Shown here one piece after another: positions 32,578 through 39,881 of a stretch of 64,000 bases of DNA (position 1 is its first letter; each line of letters opens with the position of its first letter). The translations under genes and the position numbers were made by a program. The notes beneath the pieces were generated by a model. The model was not told the origin of the DNA. It made no database searches and saw only the letters and a program-made list of their open reading frames with translations. The DNA is from Rathayibacter sp. VKM Ac-2804 (GTDB lineage: Bacteria; Actinomycetota; Actinomycetes; Actinomycetales; Microbacteriaceae), in contig NZ_CP047420.1 in assembly GCF_009866655.1 (NCBI RefSeq), forward strand, positions 2,046,001 to 2,110,000. Direction: 5' to 3'.

Positions 32578-33371
32578 CGCTCCTGGACGCGGTCCCGGCC
32601 CGCGGGCGCATCGCCCGGGCGAACCCCGTCGCGAAGCTCCTCGCGAGCCTCGTCATCGCCGTCGTCCTGATCCTGACGGTCGACGTCGTCTCGGCGGCGA
32701 CCGCGCTCGCGCTCGAGCTGCTCGTGCTGCCCTTCGTCGGGCTCCGCCCCGGCGACCTGGTGCGCCGCACGGCTCCGGTCTGGATCGCGGCGCCGCTCGC
32801 GGGCATCACGACCGTGCTCTACGGACGGGACAGCGGCGCTGTGCTGGGGCAGTTCCTCTTCGTCTCCGTCACGGAGGGCTCGGTCGCCCTCGGCGGCGCG
32901 ATCGCTCTGCGCGTGCTCGCCATCGGCCTGCCCAGCGTGGTGCTGATCGCGACGACCGACCCCACCGATCTCGCGGACGGCCTGGCCCAGATCCTCCGGC
33001 TGCCGGCGCGCTTCGTCCTCGGCGGCCTCGCGGGCATGCGGCTCGTCGGCCTGCTCAGCGACGACTGGCGCACTCTCGCGATGGCCCGCCGGGCGCGGGG
33101 AGTGGCCGACGGACGCGGACCGATCGCGGCGGTGAAGAGCCTCGGCGCCCGCAGCTTCTCGCTGCTGGTGCTGGCGATCCGACGGGGCAGCAGGCTCGCC
33201 ACGGCGATGGAGGCGAAGGGCTTCGGCGCGGACACCCCGCGGACCTGGGCGCGGGTGTCCCGCCTGGGCCCGTTCGACGTGCTGCTGGTGCTGGGCGGCG
33301 CGGCGATCGCGGCTCTCGCGATCATCGCGGCCGTGCTCACCGGCGCCTGGAGCTTCGTGCTGAATGGCTGA
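32574..33371 (+). CDS. ykoC: ECF transporter T component (YkoC)
   Basis: 265 residues, CbiQ/EcfT fold. Membrane segments include LLASLVIAVVLILTVDVVSA and VLLVLGGAAIAALAIIAAVL. The two Ala-Arg-Gly coupling motifs appear as MARRARGVADG and the EAKGFG pair (AMEAKGFGADTPRT), which contact the ATPases. Contains the conserved NPVAKLL start. Overlaps ykoD by 4 nt and the following kinase-like gene by 8 nt, forming one transcript below the riboswitch. Confidence 0.93.
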   Translation: MTLLDAVPARGRIARANPVAKLLASLVIAVVLILTVDVVSAATALALELLVLPFVGLRPGDLVRRTAPVWIAAPLAGITTVLYGRDSGAVLGQFLFVSVTEGSVALGGAIALRVLAIGLPSVVLIATTDPTDLADGLAQILRLPARFVLGGLAGMRLVGLLSDDWRTLAMARRARGVADGRGPIAAVKSLGARSFSLLVLAIRRGSRLATAMEAKGFGADTPRTWARVSRLGPFDVLLVLGGAAIAALAIIAAVLTGAWSFVLNG

Positions 33372-33954
33372 CCCGCGGCACCTCACCGGCGCGACGGCAC
33401 GCGTCCTCGCTCGTCGGCTCGTCGCCCGCCGGGCGCGCACGGTGCTGCTCGACGGGCCGAGCGGCTCGGGGAAGTCGACCTTCGCGCTGGCGCTGCTGGT
33501 GGAGCTGCGGCGGACCGCCCGCGCTCCCGCGGCTGCGCTCGTGCGGATGGACGACGTCTACCCCGGCTGGTCGGGGCTGGACCGCTCGGTCGCGATCGCA
33601 GCGGAACGGATCGTCCGGCCGCACGCGCTCGGGCTCGGCGCGCGCTGGCAGACGTGGAACTGGGCGGCCGACACGACCGGGGGGCCGCGCACGGCCGGTG
33701 CACCGCTCCTTCTGCTGGAGGGCTGCGGCGCCGCGGGGGAGCGGAGCCGGCGCTTCGCCGATCTGACCGTGTGGATCGAAGCGGACGAGGCGCAGCGGAA
33801 GCAGCGCGCGCTCGCCCGCGACGGCGCGCTCTTCGAGCCGCACTGGGACTCCTGGGACGAGCAGTTCCGGCGCTACTGCGCGCGGGAGCGACCGCGCGAG
33901 GGTGCTGACCTGGTGCTCGACTCGAGCGACCCCGTAGGCGTTCGGGAGGACTGA
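33364..33954 (+). CDS. P-loop kinase-like ATPase, last gene of the TPP-riboswitch operon
   Basis: 196 residues. Walker A LLDGPSGSGKSTFALALL at about residues 28-45, then LVRMDDVYPGWSGLDRS, where the aspartate pair matches the substrate-side Asp of uridine kinase-like enzymes. LLLLEGCGAAG follows (Walker-B-like strand), and ERSRRFADLTVWIEADEAQR with an arginine-rich lid. Usually annotated as AAA or uridine kinase-like. It overlaps ykoC by 8 nt, so it should also be under TPP control. A kinase acting on an imported thiamine precursor is an attractive but untested inference. The stop lies 4 bp from the convergent zincin gene. Confidence 0.75.
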   Translation: MADPRHLTGATARVLARRLVARRARTVLLDGPSGSGKSTFALALLVELRRTARAPAAALVRMDDVYPGWSGLDRSVAIAAERIVRPHALGLGARWQTWNWAADTTGGPRTAGAPLLLLEGCGAAGERSRRFADLTVWIEADEAQRKQRALARDGALFEPHWDSWDEQFRRYCARERPREGADLVLDSSDPVGVRED

Positions 33955-33958
33955 GGAG

Positions 33959-34309
33959 TCAGGCCCAGCCGAGCTCGTGCAGCCGGTCGTCGTCGATCCC
34001 GTAGAAGTGCGCGATCTCGTGGACGAGGGTGACGTGGATCTCGTCGCGCAGCTCGTCGAGAGTCTCGCAGGCGGCGAGGTGGGGCTCGCGGTAGAGGATG
34101 ATCCGGTCGGGCATCTCGCCGAAGCCGTAGCGCTCGCGCTCGGTCAGCGCGACGCCGTCGTAGAGGCCGAGCAGGTCGAGCGAGCCGTCCTCCGGGCGGT
34201 CCTCGACGACGAAGACGACGTTCTCGAGTCCGTCGACCATGTCGTCCGGGAGGGCGTCGAGCTCGGCGACGACCAGCGTCTCGAACCCGGCCTCGTCGAG
34301 GGTGAGCAT
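33959..34309 (-). CDS. Small zincin-type metallopeptidase family protein
   Basis: 116 residues. The metal site is HVTLVHEIAHFYGIDDDRLHE, an HExxH followed by a downstream Asp, giving HExxHxxxxxDD. This short minigluzincin-like family is widespread in actinobacteria and lacks a signal peptide, so it is cytosolic. Start at ATG 34309 (MLTLDEAGFETLV) with GAGAGG upstream; the longer frame to 34468 would run through the tRNA-His region. It lies downstream of tRNA-His and a terminator on the same strand. Substrate unknown. Confidence 0.85.
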   Translation of the reverse strand: MLTLDEAGFETLVVAELDALPDDMVDGLENVVFVVEDRPEDGSLDLLGLYDGVALTERERYGFGEMPDRIILYREPHLAACETLDELRDEIHVTLVHEIAHFYGIDDDRLHELGWA

Positions 34310-34387
34310 CGCCTGGCCTCTCGTCGTCGATCGGGTCGTGTCGCCGGTCTGCTCGTGTCGTCGGCCGGGAGGAGCGGCGGGAAGACG

Positions 34388-34418
34388 GAAGGCCCGGAGT
34401 CCACGACTCCGGGCCTTC
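34388..34418 (-). terminator. Rho-independent-like stem after tRNA-His
   Basis: GAAGGCCCGGAGT (34388-34400) pairs perfectly with ACTCCGGGCCTTC (34406-34418) around a 5-nt loop. It begins 9 bp beyond the tRNA-His 3' end on the minus strand. No extended T tract. Confidence 0.8.
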
Positions 34419-34426
34419 TCGACTGG

Positions 34427-34500
34427 GGTGAGTAACGGGGCTCGAACCCGCGACCTCCTAGACCACAACCAGGCGCTCTGCCAACTGAGCTATACCCACC
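34427..34500 (-). tRNA. tRNA-His (anticodon GTG)
   Basis: Read on the minus strand. Acceptor GTGGGTA pairs with TACTCAC, the D-arm is GCTCAGTTGGCAGAGC, the anticodon loop TTGTGGT carries GTG, and the T-loop is GTTCGAGC. An encoded extra G at 34500 (G-1) faces a C discriminator at 34427, the tRNA-His identity pair. CCA is not fully encoded as in mature tRNA, but CC follows. Confidence 0.96.
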
Positions 34501-34548
34501 AGGACGGTGTTCCGCGGGGGTGACCCGCGAAGCAACTGTACGAGAGTA

Positions 34549-35169
34549 CTACATCCGCGAGGCGAACTCGTCCACGACGGCGGCCGAGATCGCCTGCACC
34601 TCGGCGGAGGTGGGGCCCGGCTCGGGGACGAAGACGGCCCGCCGGTAGAAGCGGAGCTCGCGGATGCTCTCGAGGATGTCGGCGAGGGCGCGGTGGCCGC
34701 CGTGCTTGGCCGGGGCGTTGAAGTAGATGCGCGGGAACCAGCGGCGGGCCAGCTCCTTGACGGTCGAGACGTCGACGTTGCGGTAGTGCAGGTGCGCGTC
34801 GAGACGCGGCATGAACTTGACCAGGAAGGCGCGGTCGGTGCCGATCGAGTTGCCGGCGAGCGGCGCCTGCTGCTCGGCGGGGACGTGCTTGAGCACGTAC
34901 TCGAGGACCTCGTACTCGGCCTCGGCGACGCTCACGCCGTTCGGGATCTCCTTGAGGAGGCCCGAGGTCTCGTGCATGTTCCGGACGAAGTCGCCCATGT
35001 TCTCCAGCGCCGAGGCGTCGGGGCGGATCACGATCGACAGCCCCTCGTCGAGGGGTTCGAGATCGAAGTCGGTGACGATCACGGCGATCTCGACGAGCTC
35101 GTCGACGGCGAGGTCGAGTCCCGTCATCTCGCAGTCGATCCAGACAAGACGGTCGGGGGCGCTACTCAT
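34549..35169 (-). CDS. orn: Oligoribonuclease
   Basis: 3'-5' exoribonuclease that degrades 2-5 nt RNAs and pGpG; DEDDh family, 206 residues. Exo I is LVWIDCEMTGLD (Asp-Glu pair), the Exo II region is PLAGNSIGTDRAFLVKFMP, and Exo III is KHGGHRALADILESI with the catalytic His-x4-Asp. Start ATG 35169 (MSSAPDRLVWID); the longer frame to 35382 overlaps the divergent gene and is rejected. TAGACT lies 7 nt upstream, so it is probably leaderless. Confidence 0.96.
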   Translation of the reverse strand: MSSAPDRLVWIDCEMTGLDLAVDELVEIAVIVTDFDLEPLDEGLSIVIRPDASALENMGDFVRNMHETSGLLKEIPNGVSVAEAEYEVLEYVLKHVPAEQQAPLAGNSIGTDRAFLVKFMPRLDAHLHYRNVDVSTVKELARRWFPRIYFNAPAKHGGHRALADILESIRELRFYRRAVFVPEPGPTSAEVQAISAAVVDEFASRM

Positions 35170-35176
35170 GCGCCGC

Positions 35177-35182
35177 AGTCTA
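35177..35182 (-). promoter_or_regulatory. -10 hexamer TAGACT of orn, leaderless type
   Basis: TAGACT on the minus strand ends 7 nt before the orn ATG. It is one of two TAGACT hexamers in opposite orientation in this 70-bp divergent gap. Confidence 0.55.
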
Positions 35183-35225
35183 TCCGCGGCCACCGACACG
35201 GCCGCGGCGCCGGGGGAGCGCCTCC

Positions 35226-35231
35226 TAGACT
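35226..35231 (+). promoter_or_regulatory. -10 hexamer TAGACT of the SCO4848-like gene
   Basis: Same hexamer as for orn, 8 nt before a GTG that is immediately followed by ATG. Leaderless or nearly so. Confidence 0.5.
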
Positions 35232-35239
35232 CGGTCTCC

Positions 35240-35461
35240 GTGATGATCCTCGTCTGCGTGCTGCTGATCGCCAACGCCGTCTGGAACGCCGTCGTCTGGC
35301 CGCCGTTCCTCCGCCGGGTGCGCAAGGACCCGCGGGCCCGTGACGCCTCGGGCCGGGCCACGACCTTCCTCCGCGTCCACACGGTCCTGATCGGGATCTC
35401 GCTGCTGCTCGCGGTCGTCTCACTGGTCGTCGGCGTGCTGGGGCTCGTCCGGGGCGCCTGA
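35240..35461 (+). CDS. SCO4848-family small membrane protein
   Basis: 73 residues from GTG 35240 (or 72 from the adjacent ATG). Two membrane helices: MILVCVLLIANAVWNAVVWP and VLIGISLLLAVVSLVVGVLG. A basic linker separates them (RRVRKDPRARDASGRATTFLR). The WNAVVWPPFLRRVRKD and FLRVHTVLI pattern resembles the conserved actinobacterial SCO4848 family; role unknown. Divergent from orn across 70 bp, each with a TAGACT promoter. Confidence 0.7.
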   Translation: MMILVCVLLIANAVWNAVVWPPFLRRVRKDPRARDASGRATTFLRVHTVLIGISLLLAVVSLVVGVLGLVRGA

Positions 35462-35527
35462 GGTCGCTCTTCCTCCGGCGCCGTGGCGACGCCGCCCCCC
35501 GGAAGCCCCGTAGTACCCTGGCGAGAC

Positions 35528-35600
35528 GCCCCCGTAGCTCAGCGGATAGAGCAGCAGCCTTCTAATCTGACGGTCGCAGGTTCGAGTCCTGCCGGGGGCA
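35528..35600 (+). tRNA. tRNA-Arg (anticodon TCT)
   Basis: 73 nt. Acceptor GCCCCCG pairs with CGGGGGC, discriminator A. The D-arm is GCTCAGCGGATAGAGC, the anticodon loop CTTCTAA carries TCT, and the T-arm has GGTTCGAGTCC. A TACCCT hexamer at 35514-35519 precedes it by 8 nt. No 3' CCA is encoded. No integrase or att duplicate lies nearby. Confidence 0.97.
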
Positions 35601-35858
35601 CTTCCGCGTCCGCGGGCCCCGTGCCGGCTCTTCCCCGGGGCCTCGTTCTCCGTCGCCCGTCACCGGCTCGCGGACGTGCCCCGGACGCGGGCCAGGACGT
35701 CCCCCGGACGCGGGCTCGCGGTCCGGGTGCCGCTAGCACAGTGCAGAAATCTGAGCAACACCGGCGTGTTTCGTCGCATCAGCGGTTCCGGCCCTCCACC
35801 CGCCCCTAGGCTGGGCGAGCACCGGAATTACAACGACGTAAGAAACGGAGGTACGACC

Positions 35859-35969
35859 ATGTTGCTCCTCGCCATCCTCGGCGGAATCGCCGTCGCGTGG
35901 ACGATCATCGCGGCGCCCCTCGCTGTGCTGGTCGGTCGAGTCGCTCGTGCTCGAGATGCGCACGTCTGA
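35859..35969 (+). CDS. 36-residue single-helix membrane peptide
   Basis: MLLLAILGGIAVAWTIIAAP starts a protein with one strong hydrophobic helix and a basic end (VGRVARARDAHV). Support for a real gene: GGAGG 8 nt before the ATG, a TAGGCT hexamer at 35807-35812 giving a leader of about 45 nt, and a strong terminator 23 bp after the stop. The leader has an unusually A-rich stretch for this genome (ACAACGACGTAAGAAACGG). Function unknown. Upstream 35601-35806 is non-coding and contains a 21-bp near-perfect direct repeat at 35672-35692 and 35695-35715. Confidence 0.72.
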   Translation: MLLLAILGGIAVAWTIIAAPLAVLVGRVARARDAHV

Positions 35970-35991
35970 GGCGTACGAACTGCACCACGGA

Positions 35992-36025
35992 GAAGGCCCC
36001 GATCGCACTCGCGATCGGGGCCTTC
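35992..36025. terminator. Strong bidirectional terminator hairpin
   Basis: GAAGGCCCCGATCGC (35992-36006) pairs perfectly with GCGATCGGGGCCTTC (36011-36025) around ACTC. A short TCTTC tail follows. It separates the 36-residue peptide from the convergent membrane-protein gene. Confidence 0.88.
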
Positions 36026-36044
36026 TCTTCGTCCCGGAGGTCGG

Positions 36045-36926
36045 CTACTCGGCCGGGCGGGCGGTCGCGGTGCTCTGATCCCGGTCCGCCGGAGTGTCGT
36101 CCGACTCGTCCGCGGGGGTCGCCGGGGTGCTCGCCGCGGGCTGCTCGACGGGCGGGAGCTCCTCGACGGTGCGCTCCCGCGAGGGGACGTCGAGGCGGTC
36201 GACGTCGGCGAGAAGTCGGCGCGTTTCGTCGGTGTGGGGGCCCTCCGCGGCGGGCGGCAGGACGATGGTCGGCGTCGACGGACGCTCGAACGCGGCGGTC
36301 GGCTCCGACGATGCGGCTCCGATGACGACCGGGGTGGCCGCGGCGGCGGGAGTGGAGCGCGCCGGCTCCGGGGCGCGGTCGCTCGACGTCTCCGTCGAGG
36401 CGCCGGTCTTCGGCGTCTCGGGACGCGAGGTCTCCGAGAAGCGCCAGCGCTCGAGGTCGGCGAGGAAGGCCTTGCGGGCGCGGTTCGGCTTGTCTCGCCA
36501 GAGGACGAGGCGGTCGCGGAACTCGCCCACGCTCGCCTGCGTCTGGTAGCCGCCCGTCGACGAGGTGTGCTTGAGGTCGGCGAGCTCGTGCGCGGCCCAG
36601 TTGGCCGCCACTCCCGAGCCCTTGACCGGCAGGAGGCGGAGGTGCGTCTCGGCCTGCGCCGCGGCGCGGTCGCTGAGGATGCGCTCGGACTGGCTGAGCA
36701 CGTTCCACGCCGACGCGTCGACCGCGGCATCGATGAGCGTCGCGATGACCGCGTTCTTGCGCTCGTGCTCCTGCTGCCGGATGAGGCGCGCGACCGCCGA
36801 GCGGAGGACGAGCGCGGCCACGATCACCCCGACGATCACGGCGAGGAGGACGAGCGCGGCGACGAACACCGACTGGCGCCCTTCGGCCGTCTGGACCCAG
36901 GTCACGAATTCGTTCCACCACTGCAT
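36045..36926 (-). CDS. Hypothetical single-pass membrane protein with disordered tail
   Basis: 293 residues. One membrane helix near the N-terminus (SVFVAALVLLAVIVGVIVAAL). An alpha-helical charged domain follows, residues about 45-160: IRQQEHERKNAVIATLIDAA, then WAAHELADLKHTSSTGGYQT and FRDRLVLWRDKPNRARKAFL. The remainder is Pro/Ala/Thr/Glu-rich and probably unstructured. The helical part resembles proteins found widely in Microbacteriaceae as hypothetical; no catalytic motif seen. Ends 20 bp from the shared terminator. Confidence 0.8.
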   Translation of the reverse strand: MQWWNEFVTWVQTAEGRQSVFVAALVLLAVIVGVIVAALVLRSAVARLIRQQEHERKNAVIATLIDAAVDASAWNVLSQSERILSDRAAAQAETHLRLLPVKGSGVAANWAAHELADLKHTSSTGGYQTQASVGEFRDRLVLWRDKPNRARKAFLADLERWRFSETSRPETPKTGASTETSSDRAPEPARSTPAAAATPVVIGAASSEPTAAFERPSTPTIVLPPAAEGPHTDETRRLLADVDRLDVPSRERTVEELPPVEQPAASTPATPADESDDTPADRDQSTATARPAE

Positions 36927-37007
36927 GAGCCGAACGTTAGCCCGGGGCCCGGCGGCAGGCGGGTCAGGCGCGCCGACCCCCGGGGGATCGGCGCGCCGAG
37001 CCGGGGC

Positions 37008-37244
37008 TCAGGCGACCCGGAAGACCTCGATCGCGTCCTCGACGCTCCAGAACTCGCCGATCTCGGGTCCGGACGGCATCCCGGCACGGAGGAGCCGGGC
37101 GCGGTACTTCTCGCCCTGCGGCCCCTCGACGAGCTCGACGTGGCCCACGATCGAGCCCGCGCCGGTGCTCACGCGCCAGAGGCGCGCGTTCACGCGGGTG
37201 AGGGTGGGCGGGACGCGGGTGGCGTGAAGGGTGGTGAGGGACAC
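37008..37244 (-). CDS. Small conserved-looking hypothetical protein
   Basis: 78 residues from GTG 37244 (VSLTTLHATRVPPTLTRVNA). GGAGGAAGCA lies directly upstream and decides against the longer frame from 37283. Contents: RLWRVSTGAGSIVGHVELVE, then YRARLLRAGMPSGPEIGEFW and SVEDAIEVFRVA, a beta-rich single domain like many small actinobacterial proteins. No recognised motif, no signal peptide. Lies 63 bp before the next minus-strand gene, with independent spacing. Confidence 0.7.
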   Translation of the reverse strand: MSLTTLHATRVPPTLTRVNARLWRVSTGAGSIVGHVELVEGPQGEKYRARLLRAGMPSGPEIGEFWSVEDAIEVFRVA

Positions 37245-37355
37245 TGCTTCCTCCTGCTGGTCGTCGTGTGCGGGAGCACCCACCGGCCGAGTGCTCTCGC
37301 AGACTACGAGCGACCACCGACATCGCCGCCGGCCCGCCGCGGTCGGTTCGGAACG

Positions 37356-38363
37356 TCAGTTCAGCGACGTCCCGTGCACCGCGAACTCCTCGATCGCGGC
37401 GGTCTCCGACTCCGTCAGGGGTCCGGCCTCGAGGGCCGCGATGTTCTGCTCCAGCTGGGCGACGCTCGAGGCGCCGATGATCGCGCTCGTGACCGTCGGC
37501 ACGCGCAGCACCCAGCTCAGGGCGAGCTGCGCGAGGGTCTGACCGCGGCCCTGGGCGATCGCGTTCAGGCCGCGCGCTCGCTCGAGGTACTTCTCGTCGA
37601 TCCGGTCGGAGGAGAGGAAGCGCGACGTCGCGGCGCGGGAGCCCGCGGGCACCGTGCCGTCGAGGTAGCGGTCGGTCAGCAGCCCCTGCGCGAGCGGCGA
37701 GAAGACGATGCAGCCCGTGCCGATCTCGTCGAGGACCGGGAAGAGGCCGTCCTCGATGTGGCGGTCGAAGAGGGAGTAGCGCGGCTGGTGCAGCAGCAGG
37801 TGCACGCCGCTGCCGGCGAGGGCGGCCTCGGCGGCGCGGGTCTGCTCGGGGCTGTAGTTCGAGATGCCGACGTACAGCGCCTTGCCCTGCTCGACGGCCG
37901 AGACCAGCGCGCCCATCGTCTCCTCGATCGGCGTCTCGGCGTCGGGGCGGTGCGAGTAGAAGACGTCGACGTAGTCGAGCCCGAGCCGGGTCAGGCTCTG
38001 ATCCAGCGAGGAGAGCAGGTACTTGCGCGAGCCGCCGTCACCGTAGGGGCCGGGCCACATGTCGTAGCCGGCCTTGGAGGAGATGACCATCTCGTCGCGG
38101 TAGGGGCGGAAGTCCTCGGCGAACAGGCGGCCGAACGCGGTCTCCGCGGCGCCGTAGGGCGGTCCGTAGTTGTTCGCGAGGTCGAAGTGGGTGATCCCCA
38201 GATCGAACGCGCGGCGCAGGATCGCGCGCTGGGTGTCGAGGGGGCGGTCGGATCCGAAGTTGTGCCAGAGGCCGAGCGAGAGGGCGGGCAGCATCAGCCC
38301 GCTCCGTCCTGCGCGTCGGTAGTCCATGGCGTCGTAGCGGGCGGGGGCGGCGTCGTAGCTCAC
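37356..38363 (-). CDS. Aldo/keto reductase, YghZ / L-glyceraldehyde-3-phosphate reductase-like
   Basis: 335 residues. Starts MDYRRAGRSGLMLPALSLGL after a short leader, as in YghZ and the Kv-beta-like AKR14 group. Active-site tetrad: THFDLANNYGPPYG (Asp, Tyr), VISSKAGYDM (Lys), FYSHRPD (His). The NADP-binding end is SAIIGASSVAQLEQNI. Likely reduces methylglyoxal or glyceraldehyde-3-phosphate type aldehydes; physiological substrate uncertain. GTG start lies 6 nt after TAGAGT, so leaderless. Divergent from msrA. Confidence 0.9.
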   Translation of the reverse strand: MSYDAAPARYDAMDYRRAGRSGLMLPALSLGLWHNFGSDRPLDTQRAILRRAFDLGITHFDLANNYGPPYGAAETAFGRLFAEDFRPYRDEMVISSKAGYDMWPGPYGDGGSRKYLLSSLDQSLTRLGLDYVDVFYSHRPDAETPIEETMGALVSAVEQGKALYVGISNYSPEQTRAAEAALAGSGVHLLLHQPRYSLFDRHIEDGLFPVLDEIGTGCIVFSPLAQGLLTDRYLDGTVPAGSRAATSRFLSSDRIDEKYLERARGLNAIAQGRGQTLAQLALSWVLRVPTVTSAIIGASSVAQLEQNIAALEAGPLTESETAAIEEFAVHGTSLN

Positions 38364-38369
38364 CCGGCG

Positions 38370-38375
38370 ACTCTA
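38370..38375 (-). promoter_or_regulatory. -10 hexamer TAGAGT of the aldo/keto reductase, leaderless type
   Basis: TAGAGT on the minus strand ends exactly 6 nt before the GTG at 38363, with no ribosome binding site. Confidence 0.55.
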
Positions 38376-38483
38376 TTCCAGGGGGTGAGCGCTGCGGAAT
38401 GCGGACGCGGCGGAGCGTGTTGGATCGGAGGACGCGCCCGGCACCCCGGCCGCGTCGATGCGACAGGAAGTGAGTCACACGCA

Positions 38484-39011
38484 ATGCGCACATTCGTACT
38501 CGCCGGAGGATGCTTCTGGTGTCTGGACGCCGTCTACCGCGTCCTCGACGGCGTGACCGACGTCGTCTCCGGCTACACCGGCGGAACCACCCCGAACCCC
38601 GATTACGAGTCCGTCTGCACGGGCCGCACCGGGCACGCGGAGGCCGTCGCCGTCACCTTCGACCCCGAGGTGATCCCGGAGCAGGTGATCCTCGACGTGT
38701 TCTTCACGCTGCACGACCCGCGGCAGCTCAACCGCCAGGGCAACGACGTCGGCACCCAGTACCGCTCGGCGATGTACTACTCCTCCGACGAGGAGAGGGA
38801 GCTGTTCGAGACCGCTCGCGACCGCGCGTCCGAGTGGTGGGACGGCCCGATCGTCACCGAGATCGCGCCGCTGGGCGCCTACCACGAGGCCGAGGACTAC
38901 CACCAGGACTTCTTCGCCAAGAACCCCGGTCAGGGCTACTGCCTCGCCGTGGCGCTGCCGAAGGTGAACAAGATCCGCAAGTCCTACTCGAAGTACATCC
39001 TCGCGTCCTAG
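38484..39011 (+). CDS. msrA: Peptide-methionine (S)-S-oxide reductase MsrA
   Basis: Repairs methionine-S-sulfoxide. 175 residues. The catalytic motif AGGCFWCLDAVYR has the nucleophilic Cys at residue 10. Further landmarks: GYTGGTTPNPDYESVCTGRT (GYxGG), GHAEAV, and QYRSAMYY. A further Cys near the C-terminus (GQGYCLAVALP) is a likely resolving residue. GGAAGTGAG lies about 9 nt upstream of the ATG. A perfect 16-bp terminator stem follows 37 bp after the stop. Divergent from an aldehyde reductase, both damage-defence functions. Confidence 0.95.
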   Translation: MRTFVLAGGCFWCLDAVYRVLDGVTDVVSGYTGGTTPNPDYESVCTGRTGHAEAVAVTFDPEVIPEQVILDVFFTLHDPRQLNRQGNDVGTQYRSAMYYSSDEERELFETARDRASEWWDGPIVTEIAPLGAYHEAEDYHQDFFAKNPGQGYCLAVALPKVNKIRKSYSKYILAS

Positions 39012-39048
39012 CGCTCCTCCCCAGGCGACGATCTCGCCGGGTCTCCAC

Positions 39049-39085
39049 CGAAGGGCCCGCCTCCACCACGGAGGCGGGCCCTTCG
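39049..39085. terminator. 16-bp perfect hairpin after msrA
   Basis: CGAAGGGCCCGCCTCC (39049-39064) pairs with GGAGGCGGGCCCTTCG (39070-39085) around ACCAC. No T tract beyond. The following 126 bp to ssb hold no gene. Confidence 0.88.
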
Positions 39086-39211
39086 TCGCGACACTGTCCC
39101 TGCGTCGCCCGGGTGGTTCCAGCCCCCTCCGCCCGGGCGGCGCCCCCGTCGCAGTCGCGTCGGGAGCAGAGGAGCGTCGCCCGTAGCGGCGACCGAGGAG
39201 AGGACAGCAGC

Positions 39212-39838
39212 ATGACCGACACCCTGACCGTCATCGGAGTCATCGGCACCGAGCCGCGCAGCGTCGACACGACGAGCGGCACCGCGATGACGACCTTCCG
39301 CCTGGCGTCCGCCCAGCGGCGCTACGACCGCTCCACCCAGCGCTGGGTTGACGGCGCGACCAACTGGTACACGGTGAACGCCTTCAACGGGCTGGCCGGC
39401 AACGCCCTGGCGTCGCTCGCCCGCGGCGACCGCGTCCTGGTGACCGGTCGCCTCTCCGTCCGCTCCTGGGAGTCCGGCGGCAAGGCGGGCACCGACGTCA
39501 GCGTGATCGCCGAGGGCCTCGGCCACGACCTGGCCTGGGGCACCACGCGCTGCACCCGGACGGTCGGGCGGGCGAAGGCGGCACCGCCCGAGTCGGCAGC
39601 GCCCGAGTCGGCGACGGCCGAGGCGGCAGCGCCTGAGGCGGTCGCGACCCGCGCGAGCGGCTGGAGCGCGGAGGCGCCGGCCGCCGTCGAGAGCGCCTCC
39701 TCCGGCTCCTCCTCCGGCGCCTCCTCCGGCTCCTCCTCCGGCTCCTCCGGCTCCTCCGGCGGCGACTGGGGCGCAGCGCGCGCCTGCGCGCCGGAGCCGT
39801 CCGAGGCGTCGTTAGAATCGGTCGACGCCCCGTTCTGA
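39212..39838 (+). CDS. ssb: Single-stranded DNA-binding protein, second-type paralogue
   Basis: 208 residues. The OB fold occupies residues about 3-110: TLTVIGVIGTEPRSVDTTSG, TTFRLASAQRRYDRSTQRW, and NWYTVNAFNGLAGNALASL with DRVLVTGRLSVRSWESGGKA. The linker is Ala/Pro/Glu then Ser/Gly-rich (repeated SSGSSSG). The tip ends ESVDAPF: it keeps Pro-Phe but is less acidic than the canonical DDDxPF. The gene is not beside rpsF/rpsR, so it is probably an accessory SSB. GAGGAGAGGACAG precedes the ATG. A TTAGAAT hexamer in its last codons may drive the next gene. Confidence 0.88.
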   Translation: MTDTLTVIGVIGTEPRSVDTTSGTAMTTFRLASAQRRYDRSTQRWVDGATNWYTVNAFNGLAGNALASLARGDRVLVTGRLSVRSWESGGKAGTDVSVIAEGLGHDLAWGTTRCTRTVGRAKAAPPESAAPESATAEAAAPEAVATRASGWSAEAPAAVESASSGSSSGASSGSSSGSSGSSGGDWGAARACAPEPSEASLESVDAPF

Positions 39839-39881
39839 CGCGGCGTCCGGCGCGCGTCCGGCCGCCGCGGGAGGGATTCGA

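Noticed and set aside
34811..35239. N-terminal extension of the SCO4848-like ORF
   Set aside because: It is antisense to orn; the family size and the TAGACT position support the start at 35240.
35600..35760. Integration site at the tRNA-Arg 3' end
   Set aside because: No integrase, no duplicated tRNA end and no change of composition; flanking genes are ordinary core genes.
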